Positions 23,818 to 33,924 of a stretch of 64,000 nt of DNA are shown one piece after another (the first letter of the stretch is position 1; each line of letters begins with the position of its first letter). Below the pieces are notes generated by a model. That model was not told the origin of the DNA, ran no database searches, and saw only the letters and a list, made by a program, of their open reading frames with translations. The position numbers and the translations under genes are program-made. Location of the stretch: NCBI GenBank assembly GCA_038093975.1, contig JBBPTG010000007.1, positions 124,001 through 188,000 of the forward strand, read 5' to 3'. Origin of the DNA: Chalciporus piperatus. Taxonomy: Eukaryota > Basidiomycota > Agaricomycetes > Boletales > Boletaceae.

Positions 23818-26618
23818 CTAAGCGTCCAAGAATTCCTTGGGCATGTCGGCAAAGGCTGCAGCACCATTGCCCATCAACGCAAGCTCCGTCAGGCAAACAG
23901 CGGTTTGGCGGTACAGCCTATCAAGCAGAGGCTGCGCTGGCCGTCCCTGAGATTCTACAACACAGGCATTAGCACTGACCGTCTTCGCAATAATACTCCG
24001 ACTCACGTAAAATAGCTTCGTTCAGTTCGGTAGCAAGAGCCACCCTCGCACCCTGCCCCGCGACCTCAGCTGCATCACCCCCAGCCTCCAGCGGATCCTC
24101 GTAAGCCATGATCACCGACGTCCGCTTGAAGATCGCGCGAACCTCCGCGCGGTGCTTGTAGTCAGATTCCAGCTCCTGACCGTACGCAACGGCTTTCTCG
24201 AGGGCAGACCCATATTGGGCAGCGGTTGCACCCGCCCAGCTGCTCGTAGAGGAGAGCGAGACAACAGAGGGTTTGCGACTTGGCCTGATGGGGATGGGTG
24301 CGCTGCTCGTGGCCATACCCATCTTGCTGGTTGTGCTCATGCTCGGTCTTTCACTCTCACCCTCCCCCCCGTCCATATCCACGTCCATACCCATCCCGTC
24401 CATACCCACCATAACCCCGCCTTCACTGCCCCCTGCATTCTCACTCACGGACTCCAGGACCGACTCGGAAACCGACCTAGACACAGGCCCGCAAACTTCC
24501 ACATTCATCTCATTCTCCTCCGCCGTCATCTTCTTCTTCAACTCCGCAGCCTCCAAAACGAGCTCGACGAATTTCCGACACCTTATCTTGAATAGCATCA
24601 ATCCAGCGTCGGCCTCAAGAACGAGCGGAAAGTGCTTGCGAGTCTCCGAAAGAGCGGCGTCGATGTCACCAGCGATGACAGATTGGATGATGTGAGTGCG
24701 AAGCTCCATGTCGTCCGTCGGGATCGGAGATAAAGGAGTCTTGGACGAAGACGTCGGGGGGCCGTCACCAACGTCCATATCCATTACATAGTCATCTGTG
24801 GAAAGTGTCGGCGAGACCGTCGCGGCGTCCGGAGCAGACAAAGTGGTGGGAGCACGGGCGGAGAGTCCGCCACGCGCACGGCATTGGGACTCGAAGGCAC
24901 GAGCTGTACGGGCGTAGCCATGATGTGAAAGATATGACAGTACGAGCTCATTGATTGGAGTCTTAACACTCGGGTCGGCCACGGGGTTGGTGCCGAGGTT
25001 GGCGAGCGCAGGCATGTCAGAGCCATGTTTTCCTATGGGCCATGTCAAGGGTGTAGACTGGATCTTGGCCCAGGTATGATTGCGTTGTTGAAGTACGTGG
25101 TCTTCTATATCGTACTTAAAGGGCTCTTGTCCAAAGTTGGCGTGGATGGATTCATTAGTGTAGGAGAGCCCGACGGCGGGAAAAATCTCGCAATCTTTAC
25201 CCACGTTATCGAAAACGCTGCCTAGACATTCCCGTCAGTAGGGTTGCCAGCGATGATAGAATGAACATACCGAGCAGAGTGCCGTTCTTGGTGTAGAATA
25301 TCTTATTCTGTGTGAAGTCAATGCCACAACCAATGGCGTCTCCAACTGGAACAAATTAGGTCATACAATCGCTCGCGTGATCAAAAAGTGATGCCAAGCC
25401 TACCTCCAAAGGTGGATCCAAAAGGCAACCCGTTCTTGTCACCAGAACATACGGTGCCGCTTTCTCCGTGATATCCCCATGAATTCTTTTCCCATCCCGG
25501 AAGGCGCGATACTTTCACGTCGCGAGAGATAAAGCTGATGATCATGTGTCAGCGATCCACACCTATTAACGGTTGGAGAAGGCGAACCCAACACTTATGC
25601 GACTGAGAGAGGAGAATGAGCCACACAAACGAGAGAGAGAGATGAAGGACATGCCTCTTCGAAGCTTTGCTGGTGATCTCTACTTCATAGTAAAATATCC
25701 CGCAAGCAGGCGGCACGGGAACAGCCGTTCGGGCTGTTGCGACGTCTTTATCGGAGCCTCCAGAAGCTCCTTGGGGTAGGTCATTCCGAAGTGAAAAAGA
25801 CTACCCAGCAGCTTACCTTGATACATCAGCTCTCGGCCGTCGCCGCTCACGCTCAGATGAGGGTTTCTGTACTCATCGCACCAGCGTGTGGGCAACAACA
25901 AGGCCGGTGACGACACAGACAGGGGAGATGGCGTGCTTTTGTGAACCTCTCTGGGAGGACTCATGTCATCTTCATCACTGTCGTAGGATGGTGACCGCCG
26001 TATTCGTCTTCCACCTGGAGGTTCCGTTCTCACGATCGGCTCAGGCTTGCGACGAGGTAGCAAAGATAAAGATGGCGATGATTCTGTCTGCAATAAGTGA
26101 CGTAGCGCCGAATGCTCCAGATAAGCTGGACGAGGGAATGGCACCGGTTCTCCGGCGGGGGGAATATGCACAACAGATGACCGGGTGATACTGGGCGCCT
26201 TAACGGCGGTTCCGCTTGGTCGTCTGGCGCGAGTGGGAGAGACAGAGGATGATGAGGATGTCTGTGGACAGCCTGCATCAGTAGTGCGAGCAGAGTCGGC
26301 CCTAACCACACGAGGCTCATAAAGGGTGTGGGATGTGCTGCCCCTCGCGGACAAAGTTGATGAATAAGTGAGAGAACGGGATGTGGGTCTGGTAGGGGGA
26401 CTGGAGGTGACATTGGTGCCCCCGCGAACGCCCTGAGGGATGCCTATAGATCCGGAAGAGGTCCGAGAAGTCCATCCCTGGCTCGGAATTCGGGGCCGAG
26501 ACTGGGGAGGACTCGTGGAGAAAGGTATCGAGATAACAGATTCTATGTGTCGAGTAGGGGATGGCGGTACAACACCCCGGACAGGGATGCTAGACGACCG
26601 AGAATGTCTAGTGGACAT
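23818..26618 (-). CDS. RanBP9/Gid1-like CTLH-complex subunit (SPRY-LisH-CTLH-CRA)
   Basis: Scaffold of the GID/CTLH ubiquitin ligase (Vid30/Gid1, RanBP9/10). A Ser/Pro-rich N-terminal ~200 residues precede a SPRY domain (PTRWCDEYRNPHLSVSGDG, GIFYYEVEI, GWEKNSWGYHG, GTVCSGDKNGLPFGSTFG, IGCGIDF, YTKNG). Then come LisH (INELVLSYLSHHGYARTARA), CTLH (RTHIIQSVIAGDIDAALSE) and CRA (ALEKAVAYGQELESDY to the C-terminus FADMPKEFLDA). Between CTLH and CRA is a Met/Asp/Gly-rich insert. The last intron joins YYCED to ESQGRPAQPL. Start choice: the frame stays open to 26684 but only through a GTG; the first in-frame ATG is 26618. A 5' exon further upstream is possible. Confidence 0.88.
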
Positions 26619-26930
26619 GTCGTACGGGATGTCTGCTACGCCGAAAGATGCCGCTCTTGTGACTCGACTTGAAGCTTGAGACACAGTGTGCTATGGAAGA
26701 GGCCTTGATAAGATTGTTAGTGAATATAAATTTGAGATGGGATGGGAGAAAGAGAAGTAAGTCCGCGATGTGGGCTACTTATATGTCCTCTCAACTTGCA
26801 ACCCGTAGCTCGACCCAGAGGACACCCGGTGTCACACTGTGGGGAAATGTCACACTCGGTCACATCTCGGAAGGTATCACCTGGTATACGCGTCACTGCT
26901 CAATCAATCACACACTCAATCTAAACCATC
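26619..26930. promoter_or_regulatory. Divergent promoter region Gid1-like / UMP1
   Basis: About 310 bp between divergent starts, of a ubiquitin-ligase subunit and a proteasome assembly factor. No PACE-like GGTGGCAAA element was seen. Confidence 0.4.
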
Positions 26931-27556
26931 ATGGTCCGTTCAACTCACCGTTCATCCGGTCAAGACTGACTGTAGCATTATACAGGAACCATCCTTACGC
27001 CTAGTACCTGCAACAGAAATAAAGTCTGCATCGGTGGTTGAAACGGCCAATAGCCTCGGACTTCATGATACTCTCCAATACGGCCCTCGCAGCATTGCTG
27101 CAGAAACCAAATCGAGAGGCGATCTCGAGACCCGTCTGACACGCGTAAGTGAACCCGTGGTGTCATTGTCTTTCGTGTCGTTTATTGTTGTGCACTCCAG
27201 TGGGAGGAAACGCAAGACAACTTCAAGCTGACAATGTTGCGCGACATGTATGGCTTGCATGCACCAGCACGTCTGATGATGGAACGAAAGATCGTCGCTG
27301 AGGTAGGACTTGGTGATCTTTATTTTACGCTGAAGATTCACCTTTCGCAGAATCGTCACATGCCAGGTATGGGTCGGAGTAACATCCACCTCGATATCCT
27401 GATGGGTCGGGACGAGACTCTAGAGCCTCATGATTTCTTCCTTGGTCTGTTGACATATCTTATTTATGATCTATTTTACTCATACTGCGATTAGGCATGG
27501 AGAAAGGCAACCCCCATAATCTTCACTCAGAAATGGAGAAGAAATTAAGAATGTGA
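26931..27556 (+). CDS. UMP1: Proteasome maturation factor Ump1 (POMP)
   Basis: Short-lived chaperone for assembly and maturation of the 20S proteasome half-mers. The C-terminal two thirds are diagnostic: LTRWEETQDNFKLTMLRDMY, GLHAPARLMMERKIVAE, NRHMPGMGRSNIHLDILMGR, DETLEPHDFFLG. Exons 26986-27144, 27201-27302, 27351-27444 and 27495-27556 are firm. The 5' end is less so: the open frame upstream has no ATG, and the only joining that restores phase is ATG 26931-26933 spliced directly to GAACCATCC (intron 26934-26985, donor GTCCGT). This leaves the start codon alone in exon 1 and gives 139 aa, normal for the family. Confidence 0.87.
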
Positions 27557-27951
27557 AACTAGATCAGTGTACCACACAACCTTGCATAATTCACCCGCAA
27601 TCCTGACTCGGTCATTATTTCTGACATCAACTTGTGTGGCGATCCAGGTACGCTCGTGGCAATGACGGTTGAGCGCGCGACTCGTAATCCACTTTTCTAT
27701 TTTCAATCATCGTTCTCGGCATCATGTTGTGAGTGCCTTCGTATCGACGTTTCGATTGGTAAGAATAGCCTACACCACTGCCAAAGGACTACCAATGTTT
27801 TATTTCCGAATATCTGTTGCATGTACACACTTTGTCTGAACGGAGTTCTCGGGGTCTTGTCCGACGACGTGTATGTACGTGTTTGGAAGTTTGGGCAACG
27901 TCTGAGACGGTATGTTGGTATCGCCACTAGCTCAAGTCTTCGTTATACAAC
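27557..27951. other. Intergenic region UMP1 - F-BAR/RhoGAP gene
   Basis: UMP1 3' flank and promoter of the next gene on the same strand. No coding signal. Confidence 0.5.
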
Positions 27952-30902
27952 ATGTCCGTACTCACGACAGTGGATCCTTTCGACGCCGTGATCCAGCCGA
28001 GGCCAGCTGTATCGGAGCCATCGCTACAGTCCGGCCCTTTGCCGTTGTTTGACCACCATCTTAAGGTGCTCACAGATTCATACCTCAACTTCTTCCAGGA
28101 AAGGTACGACGTGTCGTCTCGAACCCAGTGGCATCGTTTTTAACACCTTGTCAATATCCAGGAAGCGCATAGAGGAAGACTAGTGAGCGTGCTCCTGTAT
28201 TGCTCGCGCGTGTCGATCGTGACGCAACCTTTGATAGCGTCGATTCCTTACTCAAGCTACATCGGAAAGTAAAGTCCATTGATGGCTTCCTGGACGATCG
28301 CACGGATATGAGCACAGCTCGCCGTGCTTGGGGTGAAGTTCGTGATAATGTTGAGAGAGGTCCGTCCCATCACCCCTGACTTCCAGGAACGCCACCGCTC
28401 AAGTTAATCTACCCAATAGAAGCACAGACGAGACAGGCGTTTTTGACGACACTGACTGTAGATGTCGTGAACGGTCTAATGTCCCTAAAGGTGTGCTTCC
28501 TCGTGGTCAGACTATCACCACTATCTGACCTTCTTTCTCGGACCAGGACACCCAAGAACGCACACGTAAACGCATCAAGGATGACCTTAGGGAATCAAAT
28601 TCTGCGTATACAGATTACGCAGAGAACTCCCTACCGAAACTCAAGCGCACTTATCTGAAGAAGTGTCAAGAAGTGGAGGTGGGCAGTCTTGCTCACACTT
28701 CCGTCACTCAACTTAGACTTGCTCAGGATTATAAGAGCGCGGCCGCAGCGAATCCACCCCCAACAGCTTCGAGTTCACAACTCAGTGAAACTGGCGGGGC
28801 ACCTATGCCCAACTCTCGGTCAAATCCAGTCTTGCCGTCAAGACCTATTACTGGACCGCAGCCACTTCGCCCCCTTGACCGTAGACCCTCGGGAACTATG
28901 CAAATGGGGCGTAACCGCTCGCCGTCAAATTCGGGAACGACATTCTCTGATTTTGCTCAACACGGTATGCGACTACTTTTGGATTCGCCGAAACTGTGCT
29001 GATTCGTAGTAGGTAAGAAACAATTAAATCAGTTCAAGCTGACGTTCCTAGACAAGGGTTCAACAGTCAAGGAGACCCTCGGCGTGCGCTCAGAGACCAA
29101 TGCTCTTCGCGCAGTCCGTGCGAAACGTGAAGCTGATGAAGCTGGTCAGTGCCGTTCTTGTGTACCCCATCTTCAATCCGTTTATGTCAGTGTCAGACAA
29201 GGAATATCGCAAGGGTGTTCATTGGTTAGAAACGCTGCGACTTCGCCGGACGAAGATTCTGGAGAGTGCTTACACGGTGCGTATATGCGTTTCTGTGATT
29301 CATCCTTCCTCACAGAAATCCAGAGCTTGGAAAACTTCATCCATGATTATTCGAGTACTGTCAAAACTGTACTGGAAAAGTACATTGACAACATGACGTT
29401 CGAACACTTTCCTCCGGTTATCGCGAATAGCACTCACTGGTCTGTATATAGTGCCACTTCCATGACACAAACCCAACTCTCCGAACATGCACGATCGATG
29501 GCCACCAGGATTTCGCCCGAAAAAGATGTATCCCTAATCACGACCCATATCCCCCGTGCTCTGATGTCTCTGATTCCGAAACCAGTTTTCTATTACAACT
29601 ATAATGTCGGGGAGTGTTGTGATTTAATCTTTGGTGTTAGTCTGGTGGACTATGCGACTGCTCGTGGTCTCAGGGAAGGAGAGATCCCGAGGATTATCCA
29701 ACTTTGTGTTCGAGAAATAGACGAGAGAGGTTTGGAATCGGAAGGCATCTATCGGGTAAGGCCTTTTGGAGTGAGACCGGCACCGATATTGACGACTCTA
29801 CAGGTATCGGGGCGCCATGCTGTTGTGCAAGATGTACGCATACATTCTTTTTCGTCAAGGGCCAGGCTAACATGCCTGAATAGTTAAGACACAAGATAGA
29901 AAGAAACGAGAGTACCTTCAAATTCAACCGAGTGACGGATGACGTATACTCCGTTTCTTCACTTTTGAAGGTGAACATCATTCCGTTGATACCACGAGGT
30001 TGCTGACGACATCGTTCAGTTGTATCTACGCGAGTTACCAGAACCTTTGTTCAGGTATCCTCTATCAGACCGCACAGAGCACACGGAAGGTCGAGGTAAG
30101 CTCTTCCTTGAAAGTTATTTGTCGTCAACTCTCACTATGATCCCGAAGTGAGAGAGTCAAGTCCGATCATTCAAATGCGTTCCAAGATCCGTAGACTACC
30201 AGCGATTCATCGAGACACTCTTCGAGCCGTTATCGAGCACCTATCACGCGTCACGGCCTTCTCAGACAAAAACAAAATGGATAGTAAAAACCTGGCGATC
30301 GTCTTTGGCACAGTTATATTCGGAGAAGAAGACATTCCAAAGGGGGGTGACCTCCTCAGTGTTCAAAATGCCAAGGTGCCTCATCATCCTTTTCTTCGTT
30401 AGCAAGCTATTGACCTCACTTCACAAAGGATACGCGAATGGAAGATCTCATCCAAAACTCTTGGCAAATCTTCGATGATCCGCCGACAAGTAATTCCCCA
30501 CCATTGCCCGATGCTCCTCCAGGAGAGCCAGCGCTCGTGTACAACTACGGTTCCTCCCACACGAAGGTACGGAGTGTTCCACCACGGCCGCTGTCACCTC
30601 GGGATCCGGAAGATTTCACTCCTCGACTACCACCTCGACCAGCAAATAGTATTCATCCTTCACTTCGTAACCCCGTAACACCGATCCGAGCGACGATGGA
30701 TGTTCCTTCTCTTCCACCCCTTCCACCCTCCGTCGAGGAACGTGTCTCTTTCGATTCAGACGCAGTGATAGAGCCCCAACAGATTGTGATCCCTCAATCA
30801 CCCTCGTCGTCCGTGCAATCACCCCAATCTAGTAATATTTCACTACCTGTAGGGAGCGAGTCTTCTATACCCCAGCGAACAGACACTTCGTCGAATCAGT
30901 AA
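27952..30902 (+). CDS. F-BAR and RhoGAP domain protein (Rgd1/Rga8-like)
   Basis: Rho-family GTPase-activating protein with a membrane-curving F-BAR module, acting at cortical actin and polarity sites. Start ATG 27952. The FCH/F-BAR part reads FDHHLKVLTDSYLNFFQERK, RIEEDYVDSLLKLHRKVKSI, DGFLDDRTDMSTARRAWGEV, RDNVEREAQTRQAF and DYAENSLPKLKRTYLKKCQE, with a Ser/Pro-rich insert inside. The RhoGAP domain reads IPRIIQLCVREIDERGLESE, GIYRVSGR (arginine finger codon 29753-29755), LYLRELPEPLF and KMDSKNLAIVFG. The C-terminus is Pro-rich (PPLPDAPPGEP, LPPLPP) and could bind SH3 domains. Many short introns; 28104-28161 and 28183-28237 flank a tiny exon and remove an apparent TAG. About 800 aa. Confidence 0.9.
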
Positions 30903-30986
30903 TGGTTATTAAAGTACGTATTCTTCGCTAAAATGCAAGATGTATTGCGCCTATATATATAAGCCAGACGCACCGATAGATAGCCC

Positions 30987-33690
30987 TTATTCGTGGAAAG
31001 AGTTATGCCACTGCGATACAGCCCATTCACTGTCCATCTCTTCTTCCTGATTTCTGTGCTCGTCCCACTGAGCATGCCACTCGATGACTTTTGGGTGGGC
31101 CTTGACCCTGGAATAGAACAGGTAAGCAAACGACGCAAGACGAGACGATTGCCACGGCCTACTTCTCAGGGTAAAAGTGAACGATCTCCAGACCTTCCAT
31201 GGACGTGGCTCGCGAAATCGCCACATACGCTAGAGCACGCACGGGTGAGCAATCGTTTGGCGTGAAAGATAACAAGCTATTCACCTTGACCTTTCTCAAA
31301 GATACGAGAAAGATCCACCTTGACCCTCGTGAGCGTTTGTCCTTGTGACTTATGAATGGACATCGCCCAAGAGAGAGCGAGTGGAATCTGAACCCGTTGA
31401 GCCTCGACATTTCCATTTAACCCCTCGACAGTGAACTCGACGGGTGAGCACAGAAGAGACTGGCCGTTCATAAACTTGACGAGGGGCCAGAGTTGCTCTT
31501 TCTTAAACGTCTTACATTCGAGGGCAATGAGGCCTTGTACGTTTTCTTCGGCATCTGGTGGATGGACTATGACTGGCGGCTGGTCTTCCTTTCGTTTGTC
31601 CATCTCTGCTATCGCAATATGTCGCTCCTGGGCATCGTGAATGCGGATGAATTCGACAACTTTTCCCAGTGAACCATTGACGAGTGATCCTTGGCAAATA
31701 TTCTGAGTTAACACGATTGGTGAGTTAAGGGAGATGAAACGTCGGGTAGAAACCTACGCGAAGTAACATCACCTGAGCCCCTAGCTATCATGAAGGAAAC
31801 TGCGATGAGATTGTGCTATTGAGGGTGACACGAGGCTCACCTTCAGAGGGACTTCCTTGGGGGATATAGTTCGGTCGAGCAATATTTCCGCAGTATTTGG
31901 TTGAACCCGACGGTCATGTATGTCATAGCCGCGCGAATCCATTGCTTCATATAATACATCTTCACCTGGCAGTTTTTTGAGGCACTCAAGGTTGTACTGT
32001 GTTACTTGTCCCTTGAGGGGGAATCTAGCTCAAATGAAGGGTGTGGTAGGCGGGGTCCGTTCGAGACATGATCATACTTACAACTGGGTAGGATCAATAC
32101 CGTCAGCATAATGCACCGGACGACAAAGCTTCCGGAATTCCTCGATGTGCCAGTCCTCTAGGACGCCGGTTCGCATCGAAGCGAGCATTTCAATGAACTC
32201 TGCGAAACCATTATTTGTGTCAGGGAGTTGTACCGACAAAGGCGGACATACTGTTATCCTTTTGTCGGAAAACCTTGTTGAGTTTCACCATACGGTCTAC
32301 ACAGCGGCTCCAGCTTCTCGCCTGGAATGCAAATGTGGCCTCAATTCTGCTCGTAGAGTCCTGCTCGGGTACAGGGGGCAATTGGAAAAAGTCTCCCGTC
32401 AAGATAAGCTGAAGAGACGTCAGAGTTAGCATTGTGTACTGACAGGTCGGCCACCAAATTAACCTGGATACCGCCAAATGGGCGAGAATTTTCTCGCACG
32501 TAGCTCCCAAGAGCATCCTGTAGATGTGAGTCTACGCTGCAGAATTGTCGTCTTGTCTGCAGACTTACCAACTTGTCGAACAGACGCCCATCAAGCATAG
32601 ACACTACGCAAATGAGTATCACGCAGCCTTTTGAATACAATAGACGAGCTAACCTTCGTCAATGATGAGCGTTTTGACCTTCAGCCACCTTTCTATAGAC
32701 CTGCCGCTCATGCGCTTCCTTAGCTTATTGATCGGCTCTTTTCCCAACCCGATACCTGCCCAGGAGTGGATGGTATGCCCACCGATATTCAACCCGGCGA
32801 TTCCGGTTGGAGCAGTGATAGCAACCTCTGGGCCTGGCCCATCGCCATAGACGGAACGTAGGTACCTGATGATGGCTCGAAGCAGGACCGACTTCCCTGT
32901 GCCTGTGAACCATAGTTACTCCGACTGTTCAGATGCGAAGTGCTTGCGTATTACCAGCTGGCCCAGTGAAGAAAATATTGTTGCCCGCCTTGACCAGTTC
33001 CAGAATCTCCTTCTGTTCATCAGAGAGGTCAATGGCAGGCTCTTCAACAGGAGGAGGGGGTCGAGGAGCATCTTGCTCTTTCGCTCGCATGACACTAGAA
33101 ACCATCGGCAGTTGGTTGAAGTCATGGTCTTCGACCAACTCCCAGAGACCATCATCATCCAAAGGTTGTTGTGGAGCAGGAGACACAGTAGTGGACGCGG
33201 CAAGAGTCCCCTCATTTAAGTTTGTGCCATTAGAGATATTCACGTTGACATTCACGTTGATGCCTGACAATGGATCAAAGTGCAAGGTAAGGTGAGCATT
33301 CTGTTGGCACTCACTGGCACTGCCAGTGAACGACAGGCTCCCGGGCCAGCCACGTAGAATAACTTACTTGCGGTGGTAGCTTGATGGTGAGTAGTGGGGC
33401 CAGATTGATACCCTATCAACCATTGTTGGGCGTCGTAAAGATTGTCGAATCCTTTGCCACTGGACCCACTGAGCCCGCGCGTCTAGTTGGTGCAGCGACG
33501 AGCGGGTTCAAGAACGTCCAGCGCCGCATTGCAGGAACAGAACTCACCGCAGCTGCGAACTAAGGTACCCAAAAGTTAAAAGCAAGTTTTGGAGCACTGC
33601 CGGAAGGACACTTACATCGGCGTAGTTGTCATATAGACGGGGACCCTCACGTCCAATGCGCACGGCATAATATCGTCGAATGCCACTCAT
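30987..33690 (-). CDS. PIF1-family helicase with N-terminal caulimovirus-VI domain (copy A)
   Basis: 5'-3' superfamily 1B DNA helicase. Start ATG 33690. The N-terminal domain is viroplasmin-like (Cauli_VI, the RNase H1 HBD fold): IRRYYAVRIGREGPRLYDNY, then across two introns GFDNLYDAQQWL. An acidic/Pro linker follows. The PIF1 core reads LSDEQKEILELVKAGNNIFF, Walker A GPAGTGKS (split by intron 32903-32954), ITAPTGIAGLNIGGHTIHSW, Walker B TLIIDEVSMLDG, LTGDFFQLPPV, NKVFRQKD, then [15 protein letters not shown] and AYVAISRATSMEGLEI. The C-terminus after VKAHPKVIEWHAQW ends HNSFHE. All SF1B motifs are present. It lies directly downstream of copy B and is convergent with the RhoGAP gene (84 bp). 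Confidence 0.88.
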
Positions 33691-33856
33691 CTCGAAGTTG
33701 CGAGGCGTCCTTTGCAACAAATCCTGCTGGACACGCAACTACTGACACAGCCTTGCAAGTTCTGAGAAAGCCCGTAGGAAGGGGCCATGCACGCGTGCGC
33801 AAAGACGGGGTGTATGTACGTAAAGGGCTAGATGGTCTAGTCATTGGTCAACCGCT

Positions 33857-33879
33857 GCTACTACTACTACTAGTACTAG
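33857..33879. repeat. Short (CTA)n-type microsatellite
   Basis: About four CTA/TAC triplets plus a degenerate copy between the two helicase genes. Too short to mean more than local slippage. Confidence 0.5.
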
Positions 33880-33924
33880 ATCACTCCCACAAAGTAAAAG
33901 GTCATTACACTAGATCCTGCCGCG

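Noticed and set aside
28181..28186. Apparent TAG-TGA stops breaking the F-BAR protein
   Set aside because: A 55-nt GT..AG intron (28183-28237) removes them and restores the family sequence, so the gene is intact.
33857..33879. CTA triplets as a regulatory array
   Set aside because: Only about four units; simple slippage is sufficient.
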